64,000 nucleotides of DNA, taken from the IMG/VR virus record IMGVR_UViG_3300008954_000023, positions 30,151 through 94,150 of that record; one strand, given 5' to 3'. Below the pieces are notes generated by a model that saw nothing but the letters and a program-made list of their open reading frames with translations, was not told where the DNA came from and made no database searches. Below, piece after piece: positions 27,136 to 35,466 of the stretch. Numbering within the stretch: the first letter of the stretch is position 1; every line of letters starts with the position of its first letter. A program made the position numbers and the translations under genes. Origin of the DNA: a virus.

Positions 27136-28499
27136 CGGTCTCCCTTCTCCGGCCACTTGTGTTGCCGGCACCATGCGAGAACCGAGTAGGTAAGTCCTCG
27201 GCTCTGGTTGGTATTGCTGTCCATGAACAGGTCGATGACAGGATCCTTCTTCCCTGTCATGGGCCTAAGAATCCTGCCTGCGGCCTGAATCCACTCTGTA
27301 GCTGCGTGGTTGTCCGCCCCTATGGGCGAGGCCATCACCAATGCACTCAGAGCCTTCCGGTTGTATGCCTCCTTCCCCAGATGAACCGTAGTGGCCGTCA
27401 CCTCGGCCAGGTTCAGCTGCCGAAGTCGCTCCTCGGCTCCCTGCTCTCGCTGGATGTGCCCCACACCCACACCATGCTCTCGCAGCATCCTGACTAAGAG
27501 ATCAAGATGCTCACGGATATGACTGAGCAGGTAGACCTTGTGCCCCTCTTTGAGGCGCTTTCGTATCTGTCCGACGATCTGCGTGTTCCGACGCGACATC
27601 TCGCCGAGCCGGCTTCGAAGTCGTGAGACATTGGGTTGACCCAGACAGTCCAGGATCTCAGGATCGTCTGTGAGGTCTATCCCTGTCTCCCACACCCACA
27701 CTTCAGGGATGAGGGCATCTTCGGCAGGATCGTCGTAGACCACAGGGCCGATGTGAGCTGTCACGATGCCCTCGCATCGGTCCCTACGCTTCAAGGTCGC
27801 CGTTAGACCGAGTCGTCGCCCACTGGTGACGTTGCTCCCTACGCAGAACCACTTCGCAGCTTGGTGATGCACCTCATCGAAGATGATGAGCCCAAAGCGA
27901 CGAGCGAAGCCCGGAGGCAGGGCCCCAGCCTGAGCCCTCTTCGCCAAGGTCTGAATGGTGCACAGCACAACCCCGCACTTCCAGTCCATCTTGTCCTTGT
28001 CGATCCAGCCGACCTTCCCTCGATAGTCGAACCACTCTCGAAGCTCGATGGTCCAGTTCTCCAGGTGGGCGGCCTGTGCGGACACCACAAGGGTCGGACC
28101 AGGTGTCTCGCACGAGAGTCTCCAGCCCATGATGGTCTTCCCTCGGCCTGTGTCCAGACGGAGAGTGAGATCCTCATCCCATGCGACCATCGCTGCCCAG
28201 GCCGGGATCTGGTGCTGGAGTAGTGTGAAACCGGCCTTCGGTTTCATGTCTACCGGTGCGAACCGCTGCGGTCGAAGATCTACGAGCTCGACCTTCATCT
28301 GCTCGATAATCTCGGCTCTTACGGAGTTCCTCGGCACTTCCAGGTGGTGTTTGTGCTCTACCAGAAGTACTCGATCTTCTCCTTGGAAGTCAGGGAAGGT
28401 CAGCATCCTCTGGAGAGGAGCCCGCCCGAAAGCTGACTTCGGGAGGTAAAGGTCGTTCCCGATGTAGGCCTTGTCAGATTCCAGGCGGGCCAGCCTCAT
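27102..28499 (-). CDS. UvsW-like superfamily 2 DNA helicase
   Basis: 465 residues from the ATG at 28499, which overlaps the previous stop (ATGA). All key motifs are present: Q-like 'LLQHQIPA', motif I 'LDTGRGKT' (Lys121), motif II 'FDEVHH', motif III 'LTATLKR', motif VI 'QAAGRILRP'. The order and the small N-terminal domain match UvsW/Rad25-type helicases that reverse forks and drive branch migration. It would work with the RecA-like recombinase and the resolvases in recombination-dependent replication. Confidence 0.85.
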   Translation of the reverse strand: MRLARLESDKAYIGNDLYLPKSAFGRAPLQRMLTFPDFQGEDRVLLVEHKHHLEVPRNSVRAEIIEQMKVELVDLRPQRFAPVDMKPKAGFTLLQHQIPAWAAMVAWDEDLTLRLDTGRGKTIMGWRLSCETPGPTLVVSAQAAHLENWTIELREWFDYRGKVGWIDKDKMDWKCGVVLCTIQTLAKRAQAGALPPGFARRFGLIIFDEVHHQAAKWFCVGSNVTSGRRLGLTATLKRRDRCEGIVTAHIGPVVYDDPAEDALIPEVWVWETGIDLTDDPEILDCLGQPNVSRLRSRLGEMSRRNTQIVGQIRKRLKEGHKVYLLSHIREHLDLLVRMLREHGVGVGHIQREQGAEERLRQLNLAEVTATTVHLGKEAYNRKALSALVMASPIGADNHAATEWIQAAGRILRPMTGKKDPVIDLFMDSNTNQSRGLTYSVLAWCRQHKWPEKGDRWRRTRTTWKT

Positions 28500-28966
28500 T
28501 CCTCTTGTGCCCTCTTCTTTCCTCGCCGGATCGCAGCAGCGAGGGGGTCGGGGTAGGCCACGCGCGGAATGCTGTCGACGGCATACTGCGCCTCCTTCAG
28601 TCCTGCGCCGACGGAGGAGAGTCCTGCGTTGATGGCCAGTGCCCCGAAGAAGGACACATCCTCGCCGTGGTCTACTTCCTCTAAGGCCGTAGACGTCGTG
28701 TGTCTTCTCGCAGGGAGTTGCCGGCCACTTGTTGTCCGGGACGACCCTCGATTCCCTCGATTGGGCCGATTCGTGGTCTTCTGCGTCCGCTGCCGCTCTG
28801 CAGCCTTCCTCCGATCCCGTTGGGCCGTCAGGACCTTGCATCCGCGCCGCACAGGGCATGCGAGGCAGTCCGGATGATCTTCTTCGTACTCATCCCCGAA
28901 GCACGGGGGCTTCTCCTGTCTGGTGGTGGTAGTTCTGTTGCTTCCGAAGCGCTCGTCATAGCTCAA
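28496..28966 (-). CDS. First gene of replication operon; Cys-motif hypothetical protein
   Basis: 156 residues if started at the TTG at 28966, the only start with a good ribosome site (GGAGG nine bases upstream); a much longer frame running upstream is antisense to the + gene and was rejected. The N-terminal part has 'CFGDEYEEDHPDCLACPVRRGC', a four-Cys cluster of a type seen in metal-binding and Fe-S phage proteins. A basic linker and a helical C-terminus follow. It is the promoter-proximal gene, so an early regulatory role is possible, but no family is recognised. Confidence 0.65.
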   Translation of the reverse strand: MSYDERFGSNRTTTTRQEKPPCFGDEYEEDHPDCLACPVRRGCKVLTAQRDRRKAAERQRTQKTTNRPNRGNRGSSRTTSGRQLPARRHTTSTALEEVDHGEDVSFFGALAINAGLSSVGAGLKEAQYAVDSIPRVAYPDPLAAAIRRGKKRAQEE

Positions 28967-29044
28967 CGCTAAAGCCCTCCTTTGGTTGGCAGCGCGCTTA
29001 TGACGGAGTTGCGGACGATATGTTAGGTTCAACACGAGGTGCCC
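28967..29044. promoter_or_regulatory. Divergent promoter region between replication and virion operons
   Basis: The 78-base gap from which the leftward replication operon and the rightward virion operon diverge. It holds the hexamer CTTATG at 28997-29002 (CATAAG on the other strand), which recurs in other inter-operon gaps. No convincing sigma70 -35/-10 pair with proper spacing was seen for either direction. Ribosome sites lie at both edges (GGAGG leftward, GAGG rightward). Confidence 0.5.
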
Positions 29045-30076
29045 ATGCCTGTTCTCGACTTCGCTGACGATCACGGCCAGAGCCTGATGACTGCCCTGGG
29101 AGCTCCGCCGGAGTTCCTCAAGACGGCCGCCTGGGTGGAGCCCGCCGAGGCCTTGGACCGCGACTTCGCTCTCATCCTGCGAGATCCCAAGAGCGGAGAG
29201 GAGGTACGCAAGTACGCTTCTCACGATGCCGGGAACACCGCGGTCTCGATGTTCTACCTGACGCAGGCTCAGGGGTTCCTGGGCGCGGCCGCGCTCAAGA
29301 CCGCTGCTGTGAACCTTCGCCACTCGGCCGCCTACCAAGGCGTACCCATCCCTGATGAAGTTTCGAAGCTCGCGTCGCTCGAGCTCATCTCCAACAAGGA
29401 CGTCATCGATGAGCGACGGGTCTACCACCGGCCCCCTCGGCGCTCTGTGACTTCGCCTGTGGCGGCGAAGCTGGCCGGCTTCAACCTTTTGTCTTCGGCG
29501 AAGGAGAAGTGGCCGGATCTCCAGCCGCACGAGAAGCGGGCCATGGCCCTTCGGATCTCGAAGACGGCCGAGTTCATCCCGACCATGCAGGTTCCGCGAC
29601 ACATTCACAGGTACACAGGTACCCAGCTCAGTGAGAAGTTCGCCTCTCACATGAAGCGACGACTCGACTACGTCCGAGGGGAGGAGCTGCGAACGGAGTA
29701 CCAGCGCCTCGCCAAGGTCGCCTCTGCGCTTCATCCCGATGAGGTCGCCCGTCTCGTCTTCCAGCTCGATGCGAATGCGGGGCTGCGGTGGCGGGGTGGT
29801 GATCGCTACGGCGAGAAGCTCGCGGACCCCTACCTGTGCGTCTACGATGCTCCGCCGAAGGAGGCGGAGTGGAGCTGGACTTCGGGCGCGGACTACACGA
29901 ATGCGACCCAGCTGGAGATGCTCGCAGCGAATCCAGAGGCCAGAGAGATCTTCACGTCCACCTTCACCGATGAGCTGTGGCAGAAGTTCAAGGCAGGCCC
30001 GGTGGAGACCTTCACGAGCCAGCCGGAGCACAGCCAGCGCCTGATGGCTCGGATGGCCAACCGGCACGACGGGTAG
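29045..30076 (+). CDS. Putative virion protein
   Basis: 343 residues from the ATG at 29045 with GAGG upstream (a GTG at 29039 is the alternative). Helical and Ala-rich, no Cys cluster or membrane segment. The N-terminal 27 residues end in 'FLKTAAW', resembling a Lys-x-Ala-Ser/Ala motif seen near the N-terminus of several virion genes in this window. It is the first gene of the rightward head-gene block upstream of the portal. Structural assignment is from position only. Confidence 0.65.
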   Translation: MPVLDFADDHGQSLMTALGAPPEFLKTAAWVEPAEALDRDFALILRDPKSGEEVRKYASHDAGNTAVSMFYLTQAQGFLGAAALKTAAVNLRHSAAYQGVPIPDEVSKLASLELISNKDVIDERRVYHRPPRRSVTSPVAAKLAGFNLLSSAKEKWPDLQPHEKRAMALRISKTAEFIPTMQVPRHIHRYTGTQLSEKFASHMKRRLDYVRGEELRTEYQRLAKVASALHPDEVARLVFQLDANAGLRWRGGDRYGEKLADPYLCVYDAPPKEAEWSWTSGADYTNATQLEMLAANPEAREIFTSTFTDELWQKFKAGPVETFTSQPEHSQRLMARMANRHDG

Positions 30077-30081
30077 TCAGT

Positions 30082-31614
30082 ATGGCCACCCCCCTCCCAG
30101 AGCTGCTGGGAGATGAGCAGGCTCATCCGCTTGCTCTCTTCGCAGGACTCTCACGCCGCTACGGCATGAGCTGGGTGGAGTGGTCTGCCTCTACGCTCCG
30201 CATCTCACTGGAACAGCTGCTTGTAGGGAGTGGGCAGGAGCTCGTAGAGATCAACCTCCATAAGGCCCTTGCCGCCGCCGCCCTCTCGAACTCTGATGGG
30301 TTCTGGAGGGACTGGCCGACGTTCCACTTCCTCTGCAATCCCCTCAACAACAACATCCCGAACCCTTCGGCGCATCAGGATCTGACTGTTGCTCAGATGA
30401 TGGTTGCGGTAGATATCGCCATATCCTTGCGGAAGCTCCTGAAGAAAGTGCACCAAAACCCCTCATTCTCCGAGGAGGTTGCACGGTACGTGGCTGCGCA
30501 GGCACTGACCCAGGGCGTGTGGTACCTTCCGGGTGCGCTTGCCTTCGCAGCTCAGTTCGCAGAAGGACGGAACTACAAGTGCAAGGATTGTGGCAACGAA
30601 GCTGAGATCATCTTCGATGACGCGACCTGTGACGTCTGCACTGAACGGTGGGACGCTACGAGTTTGGGATCGTGGAAGCCGAACCCGGACCTGGTGAAGA
30701 AGTGGGGTAAAAACCTACGATTCTTTTCCAAGAACCCGACGGATCGGGTCGAAGCGCGGCTGGAACAGGTACTCGGCAACCCGACCATCGTGCTTCGTGA
30801 GAGCCAGACAGATCGCTGTGTGGCACACATCCTCGTAGCTCTACAGTATGTCGGGTACCGGCGAGAGCAGTACAAGGTTCAGACTTCGAAGATGCTTCCT
30901 GAGGCTGAGAAGGTGGCCTTCTTCTCTCCTCGTCGGATGGGCCAGCAGGTGAAGTGGATGGGTCAGCAGATGGCCTCTCCCAAGAAGTGGCCTGAGAACA
31001 TCCGCAAGGGCTTCAAGGCGACGACGAATATGGGTGGGGACATCCACACCACTACCTCTGCGGGAGGACGGGAGCGCATCTTCAAAGGCTCCAAGAACGA
31101 TCTCAAAGAGCGGGTACAGGAGCACGCAACGGGAACGGGTGATCGGGACGCGCTCGAGTTCCTTCGGGGGAAGAAGAAGGGCAAGCACAAGTACACCGCC
31201 GACTTCCACACTGGAACCCGTCTACGGGACAAGGCCCGCCGTGCAGGACTCCTCTCCAACGTGGCGAAGTACGAAGGACCAGACAAGGTCCGGAAGACCT
31301 TCAACACTCTCAACCGTGCCCGCCCAGGCACCATGGCCGTAGCGGCCCCTCTTACAGCCGTCAGTGCTCGGGAGAACCTGAAGAAGGAAGACCCCCACAC
31401 CGGAAGGCAGCGGTCTAAGCTCGAGCGGGCAGGGAGAGCTGTAGGCGGGGCTGCTGCAGATGTTGCCGGTATGCGGGTGGGTATGACGGCAGGCATGCTT
31501 GCCTCGATGGCAGGAGAGTCCGCAGGAGGCGCAGCGGGACGAGGTGTTAGCGGTACAGGGAAGGCTGTGAAGTCTGGGGTTGAGAAGTTCAGGGCCCGCA
31601 AGAAGGCTGAGTGA
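30082..31614 (+). CDS. Putative virion protein with zinc ribbon and Gly-rich tail
   Basis: 510 residues from the ATG at 30082, five bases after the upstream stop; the longer frame is antisense noise. A zinc ribbon is seen near residues 165-185 ('CKDCGNE' and 'CDVCTE'). The middle is basic. The C-terminal 90 residues are rich in Gly, Ala and Met with glycine-zipper-like spacing, possibly membrane-interacting, then a Lys/Arg end. Directly upstream of the portal with a TGATG overlap. Could be an ejection or internal head protein; this is inference. Confidence 0.65.
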   Translation: MATPLPELLGDEQAHPLALFAGLSRRYGMSWVEWSASTLRISLEQLLVGSGQELVEINLHKALAAAALSNSDGFWRDWPTFHFLCNPLNNNIPNPSAHQDLTVAQMMVAVDIAISLRKLLKKVHQNPSFSEEVARYVAAQALTQGVWYLPGALAFAAQFAEGRNYKCKDCGNEAEIIFDDATCDVCTERWDATSLGSWKPNPDLVKKWGKNLRFFSKNPTDRVEARLEQVLGNPTIVLRESQTDRCVAHILVALQYVGYRREQYKVQTSKMLPEAEKVAFFSPRRMGQQVKWMGQQMASPKKWPENIRKGFKATTNMGGDIHTTTSAGGRERIFKGSKNDLKERVQEHATGTGDRDALEFLRGKKKGKHKYTADFHTGTRLRDKARRAGLLSNVAKYEGPDKVRKTFNTLNRARPGTMAVAAPLTAVSARENLKKEDPHTGRQRSKLERAGRAVGGAAADVAGMRVGMTAGMLASMAGESAGGAAGRGVSGTGKAVKSGVEKFRARKKAE

Positions 31615-33665
31615 TGGGTACGCATTTCCTCTCCGGAGCACAGCAGAACCGCTACAACCAGCGGCCCTCAACCAACTTCCTTGGCTCTCGTGGCTTTGGG
31701 ATTCGCTACCCATCCCCCTTCTTCGATGTCGCGCAGCAGTTCCTTCCCGAGAACGTACATCAGCTTCAAATCTGGTGTCGCTTCTACTTCCTGACGAACC
31801 CAGTGGTGAACGTCGGCTGCAGGAAGATGTCGGAGTACTCGGTCACGCCCATCATCTGGCAGACCGAGGATGAGCAGGTCCTCCGGCTCTACAAGGATGT
31901 GGAGCGTAGGCTCCGGTTCCGGCAGTTCCAGGTCGAGACAGGTCTCGACTACAACGTCTACGGCAACTCCTTCACCTCAGTCCTCTTCGGACTGGAGAAG
32001 TACCTGGGCTGCCGCAAGTGCGACATGCAGTTCCGTGCCCGTACCAACCGCAGCCTCTACAAGTGGCGGTCAGGCCGCTTCCATCTTCGTTGTACCAGCT
32101 GCCGGTATGTCGGCCCGGCCAAGCAGCACGATTACTACCCTCGAAGCGTTCGCCGTATCCGAATCGTCAGGTGGAATCCTGAGAACATCGACATCAAGCA
32201 CAACGATGTCACCGGGGCCAACAGGTACTACTACCGCCTGCCTCGTCGTATCCGGAATGACATCAAGCTCGGGGACAGGGAGACCATCGAAACGCTTCCG
32301 GCTCCGTTCCTGGAGGCCGCCCGTCGAGGGAAGGCGCTTCTCTTCAAGGATGGGAGCATCTTCCATCTGAAGCGTCCCACTGTGGCCACCAAGGACATGG
32401 GCTGGGGATCGCCCCTCATTTACCCACTCCTCAAGGATGCGTTCTACCTTCAGGTCCTGAAGAAGGCACAGGAAGCTCTGATGATGGAGCATACGGTGCC
32501 CCTTCGGATGATCTTCCCCGGCCCCTCCACAGGCGGGAACGACAAGCCGTACAGTGCCTACAACCTGGGAGCGTGGAAGTCGAAGATCGATGCCGAGATC
32601 AATGTCTGGCGGCGTGACCCGAACTACATCCCCATCCTGCCGGTCAACATGGGGTACCAGCAGCTTGGCGGCACAGCCAAGGCTCTCATCCTCCATCACG
32701 AGTTCCGCCTCTTCGCCGAGCAGATGCTCAGCGGTATGGGGATCCCGCCAGAGTTCGTCATGGGCGGTCTGCAGTGGTCGGCTTCGAACACAGCTCTGCG
32801 CGGCCTGGAGAACACCTTCCTCGGCTACAACGAGGATCGCTACGGCCTGATGGACTGGGTGGTGGAGAAGCTCTCCTCCCATATGCAGTGGCCCAAGGTG
32901 CCGTTCGCCTTCGGCAAGTTCAAGATGGCCGACGACCTGCAGCGGTCGATGTTCCTCTTCCAGCTCAACCAGGCACAGAAGATCTCCGACCGACGTCTCC
33001 TCGAAGATATCGGGGAAGACTTCGACCTCGAGAACAAGAGGATGGGCGAGGAGCTCAACAAGCAGATCGACACGCAGCGGAAGATGCAGCTCGCGGCCGC
33101 AGACGTGCAGGGCGCAGCACAGCTCCGGACAGGGAGGTACCAGGCCAAGGTCCAGGAGCTCCAGATGGCCGCACAGATGCGTGCCCAGATGGAAGCTCAG
33201 ATGGCACAGCAGCAGGGCGCTGGGGGCGCTCCTGGGCAGGAACAGCAGCCGCAGCAGGGACAAGAGGCCCAACCCCAGCAAGGCCAGGAGCAGGGCCAGG
33301 AGCAGCCTGCTGGAGCCTCCGAAGGCTCTGTGAATGCCGAGAATGCTCAGGCTCCGAACGAGTCGGCCGTGCCTACGGCCATGGCCGGGATGGAGTCTCC
33401 CATCAATGCGGGCCAGCAAGGCGGCTTCGACCTCACCTATGTGGCACAGCGCGCAGCTTCGTACCTGCGGCAGGTGAAGGAAGAGGGCGGGGAGCAGGCG
33501 ATGTATCAGGAGATGCAGCGCATGCAGATGGAAAACCCCAACCTGTATCGCCTCGTTGTTCAGCTCATGAACGATCAAGGCGCGAACACCGATCCCATGA
33601 ACGCGAATCAGATGCCGCAGCCTTCGCAGCGTGCGCAACGGCGTGATCCTGCACGGCAAACTTGA
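31614..33665 (+). CDS. Portal protein with embedded zinc ribbon
   Basis: 683 residues from the ATG at 31614 (overlaps the previous TGA; GTG at 31611 possible). The fold pattern is that of phage portals: a mixed N-terminal wing, a central crown with 'IDIKHND', 'LALH'-type helices and 'GMGIPPEFVMGG', a motif typical of portal stems, and a long helical C-terminus that becomes Gln/Ala/Gly-rich. An unusual insert near residues 133-167 carries two CxxC pairs ('CRKC' and 'CTSC'). The portal forms the ring through which DNA enters and leaves the head. Conf. high for the family, lower for exact domain borders. Confidence 0.85.
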   Translation: MGTHFLSGAQQNRYNQRPSTNFLGSRGFGIRYPSPFFDVAQQFLPENVHQLQIWCRFYFLTNPVVNVGCRKMSEYSVTPIIWQTEDEQVLRLYKDVERRLRFRQFQVETGLDYNVYGNSFTSVLFGLEKYLGCRKCDMQFRARTNRSLYKWRSGRFHLRCTSCRYVGPAKQHDYYPRSVRRIRIVRWNPENIDIKHNDVTGANRYYYRLPRRIRNDIKLGDRETIETLPAPFLEAARRGKALLFKDGSIFHLKRPTVATKDMGWGSPLIYPLLKDAFYLQVLKKAQEALMMEHTVPLRMIFPGPSTGGNDKPYSAYNLGAWKSKIDAEINVWRRDPNYIPILPVNMGYQQLGGTAKALILHHEFRLFAEQMLSGMGIPPEFVMGGLQWSASNTALRGLENTFLGYNEDRYGLMDWVVEKLSSHMQWPKVPFAFGKFKMADDLQRSMFLFQLNQAQKISDRRLLEDIGEDFDLENKRMGEELNKQIDTQRKMQLAAADVQGAAQLRTGRYQAKVQELQMAAQMRAQMEAQMAQQQGAGGAPGQEQQPQQGQEAQPQQGQEQGQEQPAGASEGSVNAENAQAPNESAVPTAMAGMESPINAGQQGGFDLTYVAQRAASYLRQVKEEGGEQAMYQEMQRMQMENPNLYRLVVQLMNDQGANTDPMNANQMPQPSQRAQRRDPARQT

Positions 33666-33672
33666 GAGAACC

Positions 33673-34614
33673 ATGCACTACAAGTCTGCGGAATACATCT
33701 ACGACCTGTACGAGAAGGTGGCAGGACGGGCATACCTCAAGAACCTGCGCCGGCTCGCGCGTCGAGGAGATATCGCAGCCATAGAGCGTGAAGTTGCCCG
33801 ACTTCATGCGGCCGGGAAGCTCAAGATCTCTCCACAAGGAACTCAGATCCAGCACCTCGGACACGGAGCTGAAGGCGTGGGGACGTTGGTTGTAGGAGCT
33901 AAGGATGCGCCCGGCAAGGTGACTGTGCGGAAAGCGTATGATCGTGGCTCTGCACTCTATGACAAGGAGTTGATCGGAGAGAAGCACAACATGCTTCGCC
34001 GTGCCAAAAACCATCCCCACGTGGCCAAGGTACACAGCAGCAAGATCCGGAAGGGGAGGGGCGGGACTCCCTACACGATCAACGAGTACGTTCCGGGTCG
34101 GTCGGGTGTACCTCATCCTCCTCCCCCTGGTAATACGGGTCTGAACTCTTCCATGCCTGTTTCCTGGAGAGAAGGGGCCAACCTGAGAGGCAACGTACTG
34201 GGTATGGGCCAGAAGAAGCTCTTGGGCGATGTGGCACTCAATCCTTCGAATGTGAGGACCACTCCTGCAGGGAAGACCAAGATCATCGATTTTCTTCCTA
34301 CGACTCGGACTCAGACTGCAGAGGCTACTACAGGGCAGACCCCTAAAATGAAGCGCATGCGGAAGTTCATGGGGGCCGGAGACCTGACAGTAGACCCCCA
34401 CGGTCCGACAGGGGCTGTGGGGGCAGCTCAACAGGCCTACATCGCTCGATTACAGGCGAATCCTGCGGCTCTTGCCCGCGCAGGCAAGGTCCAAGCTCCT
34501 GCTCAGATAGAGCAGTTCCGGCACCAGTACAGCCGGAAGCCCCAACCCTCGGACTTTGGACCTACTGGGGCTTTGCGGAAGGCTGATCGTGTCCGGACCC
34601 TACGCGGTCTGTAG
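33673..34614 (+). CDS. Kinase-fold protein next to portal
   Basis: 313 residues from the ATG at 33673, with GAGAG eight bases upstream. The pattern fits a protein-kinase-like fold: Gly-rich loop 'GHGAEGVGTLVV' (63-74), beta3 Lys87 in 'VTVRKAY', helix C Glu99/Glu103, a 'HPHVAKVH' segment, hinge 'YTINEYVPG' (134-142), catalytic-loop-like 'GDVALNPSNV' with Asp186 and Asn193, and 'KIIDFLP' with Asp206 in the DFG position. The Lys to Asp206 spacing (119) and Asn to Asp spacing (13) match kinases; the Asp186-Asn193 spacing is two longer than usual. It could phosphorylate virion or host proteins, or be a structural pseudokinase. The 3' end overlaps an antisense gene. Confidence 0.6.
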   Translation: MHYKSAEYIYDLYEKVAGRAYLKNLRRLARRGDIAAIEREVARLHAAGKLKISPQGTQIQHLGHGAEGVGTLVVGAKDAPGKVTVRKAYDRGSALYDKELIGEKHNMLRRAKNHPHVAKVHSSKIRKGRGGTPYTINEYVPGRSGVPHPPPPGNTGLNSSMPVSWREGANLRGNVLGMGQKKLLGDVALNPSNVRTTPAGKTKIIDFLPTTRTQTAEATTGQTPKMKRMRKFMGAGDLTVDPHGPTGAVGAAQQAYIARLQANPAALARAGKVQAPAQIEQFRHQYSRKPQPSDFGPTGALRKADRVRTLRGL

Positions 34615-34783
34615 AGGTCATCTCCCAGGGGAACGAGAAGCTGGGAGCGAAGGTGCCCCTTACATCTCGAATGAGCCTCTTGTCGTCTACGCTCAGGCTC
34701 TCGTAGTCCTTGCGGGTTCGAAGAGTAGTTGCGAAGTCCATCCATCGCCGCTGATCGTCAGTCATGAGTTCATGGTTGATCAT
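34562..34783 (-). CDS. Small hypothetical protein, antisense cassette
   Basis: 73 residues from the ATG at 34783 with AAGGAGA ahead of it. Charged, helical N-terminus ('DDQRRWMDF'), then a mixed C-terminus; no motif. The longer upstream frame is the wrong frame of the neighbour. Its last 53 bases overlap the 3' end of the kinase-like gene on the opposite strand. It is the last of three small leftward genes starting near 35262. Confidence 0.6.
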   Translation of the reverse strand: MINHELMTDDQRRWMDFATTLRTRKDYESLSVDDKRLIRDVRGTFAPSFSFPWEMTSTDRVGSGHDQPSAKPQ

Positions 34784-35159
34784 GGGATCTCCTTGTAGGG
34801 AAAGGCACTGCGAGGACCAGGGCGGAGAGCTCCAGTCCGCAGTCTTCGCATGAACCATCGGTCCAGTAGGGAAGCACGCGCAGCTCTGAGCTGCAGACCG
34901 TGCATAGCCAGAGGAACTCTGGCACTTCTTCATCGAGGAAGCGTCGTAGGACCGGGCACCGGCCGCAATCCACACGATTGCAGTAGGGAGCCCCTCCATC
35001 CCACTTCAGGATGGGACAGAAGACCACGCTCAGATCGGCCGATGCTCCGGGACCGTCAAGCTCGATGTGGCCTGCCTCAGGAGGGAACGTCTTTGCCCTC
35101 CTCAGCCTCTCCAGAGGACTTGGCCCCCTCGGCGGGTGTCTACCCCTCCTCCGGCTCAT
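34770..35159 (-). CDS. Cys-rich zinc-ribbon protein, antisense cassette
   Basis: 129 residues from an ATG preceded by GAGGAAGAG. Two Cys groups are clear: 'FCPILKWDGGAPYCNRVDCGRC' region and 'LCTVCSSEL' with 'CEDCGLEL', so it likely binds two zinc ions. The N-terminus is Arg-rich. It overlaps the downstream gene by 14 bases and the upstream one by 20. Small multi-zinc phage proteins often bind host RNA polymerase or nucleic acid; here this is a guess. Confidence 0.65.
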   Translation of the reverse strand: MSRRRGRHPPRGPSPLERLRRAKTFPPEAGHIELDGPGASADLSVVFCPILKWDGGAPYCNRVDCGRCPVLRRFLDEEVPEFLWLCTVCSSELRVLPYWTDGSCEDCGLELSALVLAVPFPTRRSHDQP

Positions 35160-35262
35160 CCTCTTCCTCGAGCCGTTTCAGCTCGCTGTTCCCGTAGTCG
35201 CGCGTGAAGCTAAGAGCTCCGCTTACGAACGACAGTACGAGCAGCCATTGAAACGGCGTCAC
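35140..35262 (-). CDS. Small single-pass membrane protein
   Basis: 40 residues from a GTG with AAGGAGG seven bases upstream. A hydrophobic stretch from about residue 4 to 18 (Trp, Leu, Val, Phe) is followed by a charged tail ending in a run of Glu. This is the shape of a tiny inner-membrane protein with a cytoplasmic acidic tail. It overlaps the next gene by 20 bases. First gene of the antisense cassette. Could be a small holin-type or host-interaction protein; no family recognised. Confidence 0.5.
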   Translation of the reverse strand: MTPFQWLLVLSFVSGALSFTRDYGNSELKRLEEEDEPEEG

Positions 35263-35466
35263 GCTGTGCCTCCTTCACCGAGGTAGTCACAGGGTTGTCT
35301 GGCACAGTGGGTCCTTCCACCAGATGTAGCATGAGGCGAGAGAAGACCTCTCCCCATGCAGGCGTCAGCATGCCCCTTGCGGGACTCAGTTTACGGCTCA
35401 GAACGTCCTCCTTATGGGTTTGGACCGTTACTGCCCTTATGGCGGAAACCGCGATACCTTAGAGCA
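35263..35466. promoter_or_regulatory. Divergent gap before RNA polymerase gene with two CTTATGG sites
   Basis: 204 bases without a convincing gene. CTTATG occurs twice on the + strand, at 35411-35416 and 35436-35441, both as CCTTATGG-like boxes, 26-56 bases before the RNA polymerase ATG. No clear sigma70 hexamer pair. It also must hold the leftward promoter for the small antisense cassette. The boxes match those in front of the terminase and other virion genes. Confidence 0.5.

Noticed and set aside
28967-30067. Long leftward frame extending the 28496 gene upstream
   Set aside because: Only 28496-28966 has a ribosome site and protein-like sequence; the rest is antisense to a good + gene.
32070-33674. 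534-codon leftward frame opposite the portal
   Set aside because: Shadow of the portal gene; no ribosome site and His/Leu-rich reversed-codon composition.
35263-35466. N-terminal extension of the RNA polymerase from the ATG at 35356
   Set aside because: The 37 extra residues look random, have no ribosome site, and cover the putative promoter boxes.
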